Below are positions 1-6,806 of a DNA stretch of 8,936 bases, one piece after another. Source of the stretch: Actinomycetota bacterium. GTDB taxonomy: Bacteria > Actinomycetota > UBA4738. Position numbers and translations under genes: made by a program. The DNA lies in NCBI GenBank assembly GCA_013816105.1, contig JACDEY010000026.1:1-8936 (forward strand). Reading direction: 5' to 3'. The notes below the pieces were generated by a model. The model searched no databases, had not been told where the DNA came from, and saw only the letters and a list, made by a program, of their open reading frames with translations. Position 1 is the first letter of the stretch. Every line of letters starts with the position of its first letter.

Positions 1-1127
1 GAGCCGAACCGCCGGACTGCGCGGTCCACGGCCCGCTCGGCGTCTCCCCACCGTCCCGCGCGGACGAGCCCGACCTGTTCGGCACCGGCCGGGACGAGGT
101 TCGATGCCGCAACCCCGATGAGGCGGAAGCGACTCCTCGTCTGGGGAAGCCTTCTCAGCAGGTCACCGGCCACGGCGTAGACCTCCGAGGCGACGTCCGT
201 TGGGCGGCCCAGGGTCTTGGAACGAGTGATCGTGGCAAAGCTTGGAAGTCGGAGCTTGAGCGTCACCGTCCTCGAGCGGTAGCCGTCTGAGCGAAGCCGC
301 GATGCCACGCGATGCGAGAGGGCAAGGACCTCGCGAAGGATCTCCTCGGGGTCGTCGAGGTCCCGGAGATAGGTCTCCTCCGCGCTGATGGACTTCGGGG
401 CCTCGAACGGCACGACGGAACGGTCGTCCCGCCCCCATGCGAGGTCGAGGAGCGATGCGGCAGGGCCCGGCCCCAGCAGCCGGTCCAGGATCACCGACGG
501 AGTCTCCGCTAGCTCCGCGACGGTCCGGATGCCGAGGCGCCCGAGGATGCCGGCGGTCTTCTCGCCCACGCCCCACAGCGCCGAGACGGGCAGCGGATGG
601 AGGAACGCCAGCACGTCGCCGGCGGGAACGAAGAGCATGCCGTCTGGCTTCGCCCGGGTCGAGGCGAGCTTCGCGATGAGCTTCGTTGGTCCCACCCCTA
701 CGGAGGCGGTCAGCTCGAGCTCGGAGCGGATGGTGGTCCGGATCCGCTCCCCGATAGTCGCGGGAGCCCCGAACAACATCGTCGCGCCCCGCACGTCGAG
801 AAACGCTTCGTCCAGGGAGAGCGGCTCGATCCTTGGCGTGAACGACAGCAGGATCTCGCGGAAGCGGTTGGAGAAGGCCCGGTAGTCCTCGAAGCTCGGA
901 GGCAGGAAGACGGCGTCGGGGCACACGCGCCGGGCCCGAAGGCTCGGCATGGCCGAATGGAGGCCCGCCGCGCGTGCCTCGTACGACGCGGACATGATCA
1001 CCCCCCGTGGGCCCGGGTTTCCGACGACGACCGGCTTGCCGGCGAGGGAGGGGTCCTTGAGGACCTCGACCGACGCGTAGAAGGAATCGAGGTCGACGTG
1101 CAGGATCGGCTCGCTCGGCGTCACCAT
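1..1127 (-). CDS. dinB: DNA polymerase IV (Y-family translesion polymerase), 3' end cut by window edge
   Basis: Y-family polymerase that copies past damaged template bases in the cytoplasm. 375 codons are visible; the frame is still open at position 1, ending ...DRAVRRFG, so only a short C-terminus is missing, probably including the clamp-binding tail. Visible motifs: HVDLDSFYASVE at residues 10-21 (first metal-binding Asp D12, aromatic steric-gate residue Y17); SLDEAFLDV at 104-112 with the catalytic D106/E107 pair; SVGVGPTKLIAKLAS at 142-156; a helix-hairpin-helix LWGVGEKTAGILGRLGI starting just before W185; and the linker to the little-finger domain, KSISAEETY, from K245. All three catalytic acids are present, so it should be an active polymerase, unlike ImuB proteins. 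The start is ATG 1127 (GGAGG about 9 nt upstream, inside the end of dnaE2) or GTG 1124. Either overlaps the dnaE2 stop (ATGGTGA), implying translational coupling. It is the last visible gene of the LexA-type operon. Confidence 0.95.
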   Translation of the reverse strand, partial: MVTPSEPILHVDLDSFYASVEVLKDPSLAGKPVVVGNPGPRGVIMSASYEARAAGLHSAMPSLRARRVCPDAVFLPPSFEDYRAFSNRFREILLSFTPRIEPLSLDEAFLDVRGATMLFGAPATIGERIRTTIRSELELTASVGVGPTKLIAKLASTRAKPDGMLFVPAGDVLAFLHPLPVSALWGVGEKTAGILGRLGIRTVAELAETPSVILDRLLGPGPAASLLDLAWGRDDRSVVPFEAPKSISAEETYLRDLDDPEEILREVLALSHRVASRLRSDGYRSRTVTLKLRLPSFATITRSKTLGRPTDVASEVYAVAGDLLRRLPQTRSRFRLIGVAASNLVPAGAEQVGLVRAGRWGDAERAVDRAVRRFG

Positions 1128-4100
1128 CCGGCGGAGCCTCCGCTGGCGTGCCAGAGCTTTCGAGTCGGGACGCCCGAGGGTCCGGCCGAGCCGGTGAGCG
1201 CTTCCGTGAGCCGCCCCTCTTGGCGGGCGCGGGAGAGCGCAGCGAGATCCCAGACCTGCTCGGCGATGATGCTCGTCCCCTTGACGCCCGTTCTCCGAAG
1301 CCGCCCCCAGACCACGAGTACGAAACCATGAAACACCGCTCGGGCGCACCAGGGCTGAACCCGTTCGAAGACGGTAACGTCGGCCAGGCCGGTCCCGTCG
1401 TCGAGGGTGAGGAAGATGATTCGCTGGCCACTCCGGACGGCCGGCGTCTGGGAGGCCACCTTAACGCCGGCAACCATGATCCACTGGTCGCCGGCGAGGT
1501 CTCCGAGCCGGGCGGCGGGCACGACACCGAGGTCGGATAGGACCGGCCGGTAGAACGTCATGAGGTGGCGAGACGCGTCCAGGCCAACGACCTCGAGTTC
1601 CGCCCGGACCCGTTCCGCGCTCGAGTAATCGCGAAGGACGGCGGGCGGTGGGGCCTGGTTCAGCGGGAGGGTCGCCTGTTCGCCTTGCCGAAACACGTCA
1701 TCGACCATCGCGAGATAGAGCCGGTCGCGACGCGATCCGCCGGCAAGCGCGTCGAACGCACCCGCGTGCGCGAGCGCCTCCGCCACCGGCCGAGATAGGG
1801 CCGTCCGCCGAAGGACGTCGCCCACGTCTACGAACGGCCGCTCCGCTCGTGCCGCAAGGATCGAGCGAAGCTCCGCGTCGGAGATCCCGTGCACGTCCTT
1901 CAGCGCCAACCGGATCCCGTAGTTGTGCTGCTGTCTTGGGCGGCGCGCTGAGGTCGGGTCGCGCTCCGGGCTGCTCGGATCGCCCTTCGGGCGACCTCGA
2001 CGACGCCCGGACCGGACCGCTCCCCGCGCGCCCTCGGCGATCGCAGTGTGACCCGACCTCATCGCGTCCTCCTCGACAATCTGGACGGCGTAATCTCGCT
2101 CGCTTCGATTGATGTCCAGCGGAAGGATCGCGATCCCGCCGCGACGCGCGTCGTCGAGGATGAGGCGCCTTGGATACATGCCCGGCTCGTGCGTGAGGAC
2201 GCCGGCCAGGAACTGGGCACGGTAGTGGGCTTTCAGCCACGCGGACTGATACGTCGGGACGGCGAAGGCGGCCGCGTGCGCCTTGCAGAAACCGAAGGAG
2301 GCGAACTGAACCACCTTGCTCCAGATGAGCTCGGCGGTCGAGGCTTCCACGCCTCGCGCAACGGCGCGGCGAACGAATTCCGGATGGATCGTCGCCACCT
2401 CCTCGTCGTCGGAAAGCCGGCGGCGGATGCGATCGGCTTCGGCGAGGTCGTAGCCGCCGATCGCCGAGAGGACCTCCATGACCTGCTCGTGGTAGACGAC
2501 GACGCCGTGGCTCTGCCGGAGCGACGGCTTCAGCCACGGGTGGATGTAGGCGGTTGGCTCGTGACCGTGCCGGCGATCGAGGAACGGCGTGATCATGTCC
2601 GACTTCACCGGCCCCGGACGGAACAGCGAGATGTCGATGATGAGATCGGACCATTCGGTTGGCTGGAACTTCTGCAACAGCTCCCGCTGCCCGGGGCTTT
2701 CGATCTGGAAGCACCCCAGGGTGTCGGAGCTTCGAATCAGCTCGAAGGTCGCGGGATCGTCGAGAGGAATCTCATCCAGATCGACCTTCTCCCCCTCCGT
2801 CCGAGCGATCTCCTCGACGGCGTGGCGCATGGAGGAGAGCATCCGGACTCCCAGCACGTCGAGCTTCAACAGGCCGATCGCCTCGACGTCGTCCTTGTCG
2901 GCCTGCACCATCCGGTAGCCCTGGAACGACCGCTCGAACGGCACGCGATCGGGGAGGTCGGAGCCCGAGAGCACGATGCCGGAAGGATGCAGCGCGAGGT
3001 GGCGAGGGAACCCGTTCAGACGCTCGACGACGCGGAACAGCGTCTCGAGCTGACCCGCATCCAGGTTCGAGCCCGAGAGCTCGGGAAGGGTCGTCATGGC
3101 CTCCCGGACGTGGTGGGCCCCGATGTGCGGGAAGGCCTTCGCGACCAGGTCGACTTCACCCTCGGGAAGCCCGAGCGCCTTGCCCACCTCCCGGATCGCG
3201 CCTCGGGCCCGATAGGTATCGACCATGGTGACGCAGGCGCATCGGTCCTCCCCGTACCGACTGAGGACCGCGTCGTAGACATCCTCCCGTCGGGCCGATT
3301 CCACGTCGATGTCGATGTCGGGCAGCTCGTCCCGAAGGGGATTGAGGAAGCGCTCGAAAATCAGGCTGTGGCGCACGGGGTCCACGTCTGAGATACCGGT
3401 GAGGAAGCAGACGAGGGATCCCGCCGCCGAGCCCCGGCAGGCGCAGCGGATCCCCATGGCCCGGATGTCGCCCACGATGTCGGCCACCGTCAGGAAATAG
3501 GCGGCGTAACCCATGACCTGGATCTGGGACAGCTCGGAATCCAGCCGGTCCCGGACCTCGCGCGTGGGCCGCATCCCCCGCTCCGAGAGCCCGCGCCAGC
3601 ACCGCTCGGCCAGCACCGAGCCCGCGCTCCGGCCGGCAGGCGTAGGGAAATCGGGAAAGTGGACGGTCCCGATCCCGAGGTCGAACTCGCATCTCTCGGC
3701 GATCTCCACCGTCCGGTCGCAGAGCTCCGGTCGTTCCTCGAACAGCGCCCGCATGTCCGGAGCGGCCTTCAGGTAGCCCTCGGCGTTCCGGCGCGACACG
3801 TGATGCGATGCGAGCGGGACGATCTCGCGCATGCACTCGAGTACGTCGGCAAGGAAGGCATCCTCGGGCACGAGGTATCTGACGCCGTTCGTCGCCACTC
3901 CCGGCACGGCGGCTTCGTCAAGTAGCTTGACCATTTGACGCATAGCTTCCGCGCCGTCCGGTTCTAGGCGGTTTCGCACCTCGAGAAACAGGTCGTTCCT
4001 GCCGGGCTCCGAAGCGAACGCCTCGCGGAAAGGCTGCAGCGCTGCGGCGGCGGCCTGACGGCGGCCCGATACCGCCAGGGAGCCCGGTTCGGACTCGGGG

Positions 4101-4489
4101 CCCAGGAGGCAGATCAGACCCTCCGAACGTTCGCAGACCTGACCTGTGGTGAGGGCTGGGTCGCCGCGCTCCCCCGTCATGTGGGCGGTCGTCAGAAGCC
4201 TGCAGAGGTTGCCGTATCCGGTGGCGTCCTTCGCGAGGAGGGTGACGAGGCGGTCCCCGAGGAGCGTTCGGACGGTCAGCGTCGCCCCGTAGATCGGCTT
4301 GACCCCGAAGTGCGCGCAGGCCGAGGCGAACCGCGCGGCCCCGTACAACCCGTCGCGATCGGTCAGCGCGACTGCCCTCATCCCGAGTCCCGCCGTGCGC
4401 TCCGCCAGGCGCTCCGGCGAGAACGCCCCGTCCTTGAGGGAGAAGTACGACCGGACGTTCAGATGAACGAACGAGGAGGACCCGAACAC
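1121..4489 (-). CDS. dnaE2: Error-prone DNA polymerase III alpha subunit (DnaE2 type)
   Basis: C-family polymerase for damage-induced, mutagenic gap filling. From GTG 4489 it is 1122 residues, slightly long for DnaE2. Domains: N-terminal PHP domain (from F7; FVHLNVRSYFSLKDG, then ALTDRDGLYG near 41-50); polymerase palm with LPDIDIDVE (D391, D393) and LKLDVLG (D544), whose 153-residue spacing matches the family catalytic triad; fingers region; helix-hairpin-helix after Y857; OB fold from about W1003 to 1085. The tau-binding tail of replicative DnaE is absent. PHP metal ligands are replaced (His to N11 and R13, His to R45), so no PHP proofreading is expected. Residues about 808-848 are an extra Arg/Gly/Pro/Ser-rich segment matching an inverted-repeat element. 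The frame stays open upstream to 4639, but that part is the shadow of the preceding gene and has no family similarity. GTG 4489 fits the family N-terminus although it lacks a clear Shine-Dalgarno. It is co-transcribed with the DUF6504-like gene and dinB. Confidence 0.94.
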   Translation of the reverse strand: MFGSSSFVHLNVRSYFSLKDGAFSPERLAERTAGLGMRAVALTDRDGLYGAARFASACAHFGVKPIYGATLTVRTLLGDRLVTLLAKDATGYGNLCRLLTTAHMTGERGDPALTTGQVCERSEGLICLLGPESEPGSLAVSGRRQAAAAALQPFREAFASEPGRNDLFLEVRNRLEPDGAEAMRQMVKLLDEAAVPGVATNGVRYLVPEDAFLADVLECMREIVPLASHHVSRRNAEGYLKAAPDMRALFEERPELCDRTVEIAERCEFDLGIGTVHFPDFPTPAGRSAGSVLAERCWRGLSERGMRPTREVRDRLDSELSQIQVMGYAAYFLTVADIVGDIRAMGIRCACRGSAAGSLVCFLTGISDVDPVRHSLIFERFLNPLRDELPDIDIDVESARREDVYDAVLSRYGEDRCACVTMVDTYRARGAIREVGKALGLPEGEVDLVAKAFPHIGAHHVREAMTTLPELSGSNLDAGQLETLFRVVERLNGFPRHLALHPSGIVLSGSDLPDRVPFERSFQGYRMVQADKDDVEAIGLLKLDVLGVRMLSSMRHAVEEIARTEGEKVDLDEIPLDDPATFELIRSSDTLGCFQIESPGQRELLQKFQPTEWSDLIIDISLFRPGPVKSDMITPFLDRRHGHEPTAYIHPWLKPSLRQSHGVVVYHEQVMEVLSAIGGYDLAEADRIRRRLSDDEEVATIHPEFVRRAVARGVEASTAELIWSKVVQFASFGFCKAHAAAFAVPTYQSAWLKAHYRAQFLAGVLTHEPGMYPRRLILDDARRGGIAILPLDINRSERDYAVQIVEEDAMRSGHTAIAEGARGAVRSGRRRGRPKGDPSSPERDPTSARRPRQQHNYGIRLALKDVHGISDAELRSILAARAERPFVDVGDVLRRTALSRPVAEALAHAGAFDALAGGSRRDRLYLAMVDDVFRQGEQATLPLNQAPPPAVLRDYSSAERVRAELEVVGLDASRHLMTFYRPVLSDLGVVPAARLGDLAGDQWIMVAGVKVASQTPAVRSGQRIIFLTLDDGTGLADVTVFERVQPWCARAVFHGFVLVVWGRLRRTGVKGTSIIAEQVWDLAALSRARQEGRLTEALTGSAGPSGVPTRKLWHASGGSAGW
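1944..2066. repeat. 123-bp inverted-repeat element inserted in frame within dnaE2
   Basis: The ends form a perfect 12-bp inverted repeat, TGAGGTCGGGTC at 1949-1960 and GACCCGACCTCA at 2050-2061. With CGCG extensions outside and partial pairing inside, 21 of 25 positions match (1944-1968 against 2042-2066). A second perfect 6-bp hairpin with a 3-nt loop (TCGCCC-TTC-GGGCGA) sits inside at 1980-1994. The length, 123 bp, is exactly 41 codons, and the reading frame passes through. The encoded peptide starts near M810 (MRSGHTAIAEGARG) and is Arg/Gly/Pro/Ser-rich, unlike the conserved sequence on both sides (NRSERDYAVQIVEE before, YGIRLALKDVHGIS after). From memory of the family these two blocks are normally separated by only a few residues. 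No target-site duplication is evident and no second copy was found in the window. The repeat is directly visible; calling it a mobile palindromic element is inference. Confidence 0.75.
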
Positions 4490-4492
4490 GCA

Positions 4493-4508
4493 GGGACAGC
4501 TCAGTCCC
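4493..4508 (-). promoter_or_regulatory. Small hairpin over the stop/start junction before dnaE2
   Basis: On the coding strand GGGAC-TGAGCT-GTCCC forms a 5-bp GC-rich stem with a 6-nt loop that begins with the TGA stop of the upstream gene. It ends 3 nt before the dnaE2 GTG. No good Shine-Dalgarno precedes that GTG, so a ribosome finishing the upstream gene may melt the hairpin and reinitiate. The hairpin is visible; the coupling role is inferred. Confidence 0.4.
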
Positions 4509-4746
4509 AGAGGCGCTCGAGGTGCCACCGCCCCGCGCGGCGATCCTCGTAGAGGTCGACCACCGCGCCGCCGCTCGCCTCGACGCGCCAGTACTCGCGG
4601 TCGCGGCCGTCCTCCCACCACCGACCCTCGATCCGCCACCGCCCGATGACGTCACGGACCTCATAGCGGCGGCCTCTCCACGAGAAGGCGGCCGGCATCC
4701 CCGCGTCCCGTTCCACCACGACCATTTCCTCGTAGAGCTTGGCCAT
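4501..4746 (-). CDS. DUF6504-like small protein, first gene of the SOS-type operon
   Basis: 81-residue soluble protein of unknown biochemical role. It is rich in Trp and Arg, with no membrane segment or signal peptide. The core FSWRGRRYEVRDVIGRW, followed by an EGRWWED segment, YWRVEA, a VVDLYED strand and a terminal WHLERLWD, resembles the DUF6504 family as I remember it, which occurs in actinobacteria next to Y-family and DnaE2 polymerases. The pattern suggests a small beta-rich fold. An in-frame ATG at 4770 would add 8 residues, but it lies inside the LexA palindrome. ATG 4746 has AGGTGA 7 nt upstream and is preferred. It is followed after 11 nt by dnaE2, so it is probably an accessory factor of the translesion polymerases; that role is inferred from position only. 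The family assignment is from memory of the motif pattern, not from a search. Confidence 0.75.
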   Translation of the reverse strand: MAKLYEEMVVVERDAGMPAAFSWRGRRYEVRDVIGRWRIEGRWWEDGRDREYWRVEASGGAVVDLYEDRRAGRWHLERLWD

Positions 4747-4753
4747 CGCCCCT

Positions 4754-4759
4754 TCACCT
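4754..4759 (-). promoter_or_regulatory. Ribosome binding site deciding the start of the DUF6504-like gene
   Basis: AGGTGA on the minus strand lies 7 nt before ATG 4746. It supports that start over the ATG at 4770, which sits inside the LexA operator and has no comparable site at the right distance. Confidence 0.7.
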
Positions 4760-4762
4760 GGC

Positions 4763-4778
4763 TCGAACATATGTTCGA
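4763..4778 (-). promoter_or_regulatory. LexA operator (SOS box), perfect 16-bp palindrome
   Basis: TCGAACATATGTTCGA is fully self-complementary and matches the mycobacterial/actinobacterial SOS box TCGAAC-N4-GTTCGA at every fixed position. It lies 16 nt upstream of the preferred start of the first gene and just downstream of the predicted transcription start, where bound LexA would block transcription. The genes it controls (dnaE2, dinB) are classic SOS targets. LexA itself is not in the window. Confidence 0.92.
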
Positions 4779-4790
4779 CTAGAGGGGAGG

Positions 4791-4819
4791 AGCGTATTCC
4801 CGGCTCACCTGCCTGTCAA
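4791..4819 (-). promoter_or_regulatory. Sigma-70-type promoter of the DUF6504-dnaE2-dinB operon
   Basis: The minus strand carries a perfect -35 TTGACA (4814-4819), a 17-nt spacer and a -10 TACGCT (4791-4796). Transcription should start near 4784, immediately upstream of the LexA palindrome. The -10 is only a partial match (T, A and final T kept). The 119-nt gap between the divIVA-like stop and the operon start contains this promoter, the operator and the ribosome binding site. No convincing terminator for the upstream gene was seen. Confidence 0.7.
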
Positions 4820-4865
4820 GCCCGAGAAAACGGCCGCTTTGTTCAGTTCCGCCGGGGGCCGCGGC

Positions 4866-5525
4866 TCAGGAAGCGGGCTCTTCGCCTTCGACGAAGATGT
4901 CGCTCACCTCGGGATCGACATCCGGCTCCAGCATCCCGTCCCCGGACACCGCGAGCTGAGCCCTCTCGGACTGCCGCTCGGCGGTCGATACGGCCTCGTC
5001 CAGCAACTGGATCACGTCCGCGAGACGCACCTTCGCCTCTCGAAGCTCCTCGACCATCCCGTCTCGCCGGTCGGCGAGTCCCCCGAGGATCCGGTCGGTC
5101 TCCTCCCTCGCGGTCTGCAGGATGGCGTCCGCTCGGGCGCGCATCTCATCGGCGGCTTCCTGTGCTTCGCGAACGATGTCCTCGGCTCGGCTGGCGGCGT
5201 CTTCCAGCCGCTTCGTCGCCTCCTCGGCGGCCTCGGTCCGTGTCCGGTTGGCCTGCTGCTCCGCGGTCCTGAGGAGCTCCGCCATCCGGTCGGCAAGCTC
5301 GTCGTAGGCGGCCTCTTTCGCCGACTCCCGCGAGTCACGCGTCGACTCGTTCTCCTGACGCACGCGGTGCAGCTCGCGCTCGAGATCCTCGATGCGATCG
5401 GCCACCTGAGCGACGTAGTCGAGCACGTCGTACGGGTCGTATCCCTTGCGCACGAGCGGAAACTTCGGGTGACGGACGTCCTCGAGCTGTGGCGGGACGA
5501 AGAGATCGACGTCTAGCACCGACAT
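4866..5525 (-). CDS. DivIVA-domain coiled-coil protein
   Basis: 219-residue cytoplasmic scaffold-type protein. The N-terminus carries a DivIVA/GpsB-like signature (FPLVRKGYDPYDVLDYV, about residues 23-39) that in the family mediates membrane-curvature or pole binding. From about residue 40 to 190 it is almost continuous charged, Ala-rich heptad sequence typical of a long coiled coil (ERELHRVRQENES, then repeated AEEA/REAQEAADE-like segments). The tail is acidic (EVSDIFVEGEEPAS). Family members organise polar growth, septum placement or chromosome anchoring in Gram-positive bacteria; which role applies here cannot be told. The start ATG 5525 has AGGAGG 5 nt upstream. It is transcribed from its own promoter and followed by the LexA-regulated operon on the same strand, which has a separate promoter. 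It could equally be annotated as a cell-division initiation or SepF/Wag31-neighbour protein, but no division genes are visible nearby. Confidence 0.88.
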   Translation of the reverse strand: MSVLDVDLFVPPQLEDVRHPKFPLVRKGYDPYDVLDYVAQVADRIEDLERELHRVRQENESTRDSRESAKEAAYDELADRMAELLRTAEQQANRTRTEAAEEATKRLEDAASRAEDIVREAQEAADEMRARADAILQTAREETDRILGGLADRRDGMVEELREAKVRLADVIQLLDEAVSTAERQSERAQLAVSGDGMLEPDVDPEVSDIFVEGEEPAS

Positions 5526-5597
5526 GGGAGCCTCCTCTCCGAGTTGCGTACCCCGTTCGCCGACAGCATGCGAGTCGAACGTGGTCGTCAGATCCTC

Positions 5598-5625
5598 ACT
5601 GTAGCCCCGGTCGGAGCCTTTTCAA
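5598..5625 (-). promoter_or_regulatory. Promoter of the DivIVA-domain gene
   Basis: The minus strand has TTGAAA (5620-5625), a 16-nt spacer and TACAGT (5598-5603), giving a leader of roughly 65 nt before ATG 5525. It lies in the 171-nt divergent intergenic region. I saw no comparably good promoter there for the plus-strand oxidoreductase gene. Confidence 0.55.
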
Positions 5626-5696
5626 TCATTTGCGGGAATCGAGCGGCGAAGTGCACCGACCGACTCTGAGGAGGCCCGAGCGCTAGGGTAGGCCTC

Positions 5697-6767
5697 GTGG
5701 CGGCCGAAGATGTCGACGACCAGGGCATCAGCAGAGAGGAGCTTCAGCTTGCCGCCCGCAACCACGGGATGCCACTCGAGGCCCTCCGTCACGAGATAAC
5801 GCCACTCGGGCTTCACTATCTCCTCATCCATTTCGATGTCCCGGACGTGGACTCGGCCACGTGGCGGCTCTCGGTCGGCGGACTGGTCCGACGGCCACTC
5901 ACCCTGAGCCTGGAGGATCTCCGGACGCGACCCACGGTGACGATGCCGGTGACCATGGAGTGCGCCGGGAACGGGCGGGCGCTACTGTCGCCGCGGCCGG
6001 TCAGCCAGCCTTGGCTCCTGGAGGCCGTCGGGACGGCGGAATGGACGGGGACGCCACTTCGGCCGATCCTGGAGGAGGCGGGCCTGAACCAGGGGGCCAC
6101 GGAGATCCTCTTCACCGGGATCGACCGGGGGATCGACGGTGGCATCGAGCAGGACTACGAGCGCAGCCTCGCTCTCGATGAGGCGATGCGCGACGACGTC
6201 ATCCTCGCTTACGGGATGAACGGCCAGCCGCTCCTGCCCCAGCACGGCGCCCCGCTCCGCGTCATCGTTCCCGGCTGGTACGGCATGACCCACGTGAAGT
6301 GGCTTCGCAGCATCACCGTGCTCGACCGGCCCTTTCTCGGGTATCAGCAGGCCGAGGCCTACCGCTGGCGAACGGACGAGGAGGACGAGGGCAAGCCGGT
6401 CACCCGCATGCTTCCTCGATCACTCCTGGTACCGCCGGGTATCCCCGACTTCTTCACGCGGGTGCGCTACGTGGTCGCCTCGACGTGCCTTCTGGAGGGA
6501 AGGGCGTGGTCCGGGTGGGGGCCGGTCGAACGGGTCGAGCTCAGTCTCGACGGTGGCGACAGCTGGCGTGACGCCAGGGTGGGCGACCCTCCCGCTCTCC
6601 ACGCCTGGGTCCCGTGGACCTTCGAGTGGACGGCCCAGCCCGGCGAGTACGAGGTCTGCTCCCGCGCGACGGACGCCAGCGGCCGGACGCAGTCGGTCGA
6701 CGCGCCCTGGAACCTCAAGGGCTACAGCAACAATGCAGTACAGAGAGTGAAGGTCATCGTTCGCTAG
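5697..6767 (+). CDS. Sulfite-oxidase-family molybdopterin-dependent oxidoreductase
   Basis: 356-residue molybdenum-cofactor enzyme of the sulfite oxidase (SUOX) fold. MECAGNGR at 87-94 supplies the conserved molybdenum-ligating Cys (C89). Other family blocks are LHYLLIHFDVP (39-49), GTAEWTGTPLRPILEEAGL (112-130) and YGMNGQPLLPQHGAPLRVIVPGWYG in two adjoining stretches (172-196), which line the cofactor pocket. The C-terminal half is the Mo-cofactor dimerisation domain (VERVELSLDGGDSW 277-290, YEVCSRATDASGR 318-330, GYSNNAVQRVKV 342-353). There is no signal peptide, heme domain or membrane segment, so it appears cytoplasmic, with an unknown electron acceptor. Sulfite is the likeliest substrate by family, but related proteins act on other S- or N-oxides. 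GTG 5697 is the most upstream start and has only a weak ribosome binding site; ATG 5769 would drop 24 residues yet keep all motifs. It is divergent from the DivIVA gene and convergent with the membrane-protein gene. Confidence 0.9.
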   Translation: MAAEDVDDQGISREELQLAARNHGMPLEALRHEITPLGLHYLLIHFDVPDVDSATWRLSVGGLVRRPLTLSLEDLRTRPTVTMPVTMECAGNGRALLSPRPVSQPWLLEAVGTAEWTGTPLRPILEEAGLNQGATEILFTGIDRGIDGGIEQDYERSLALDEAMRDDVILAYGMNGQPLLPQHGAPLRVIVPGWYGMTHVKWLRSITVLDRPFLGYQQAEAYRWRTDEEDEGKPVTRMLPRSLLVPPGIPDFFTRVRYVVASTCLLEGRAWSGWGPVERVELSLDGGDSWRDARVGDPPALHAWVPWTFEWTAQPGEYEVCSRATDASGRTQSVDAPWNLKGYSNNAVQRVKVIVR

Positions 6768-6806
6768 AGCCGGGCACTCGGACCCCAGGCGCCAGACCGC
6801 CTCTGC

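Noticed and set aside
163..1527. Minus-strand open frame of 454 codons across dinB and the end of dnaE2
   Set aside because: Its protein is Arg/Pro-rich low-complexity sequence out of frame with dinB, whose motifs are unmistakable.
2048..3391. Long plus-strand open frame of 447 codons antisense to dnaE2
   Set aside because: dnaE2 has clear catalytic motifs on the minus strand. The antisense frame has no recognisable domain, and long shadow frames are expected at this GC content.
4490..4639. N-terminal extension of dnaE2 to an ATG at 4639
   Set aside because: The extra 50 residues are the out-of-frame reading of the DUF6504-like gene and do not resemble a DnaE N-terminus. The PHP domain begins right after GTG 4489.
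4820..4865. Terminator after the DivIVA-domain gene (GCCG/CGGC stem, then a CGGCCG palindrome with TTTT)
   Set aside because: The stem is only 4 bp and the palindrome leaves no loop, so neither is a credible intrinsic terminator.
5575..5590. Possible second LexA box upstream of the DivIVA gene (TCGAAC...)
   Set aside because: Only one half-site is present; the partner GTTCGA is missing at the required spacing.
6768..6806. Bidirectional terminator between the convergent oxidoreductase and membrane-protein genes
   Set aside because: Only very short stems with no U-tract can be drawn in the 39-nt gap.
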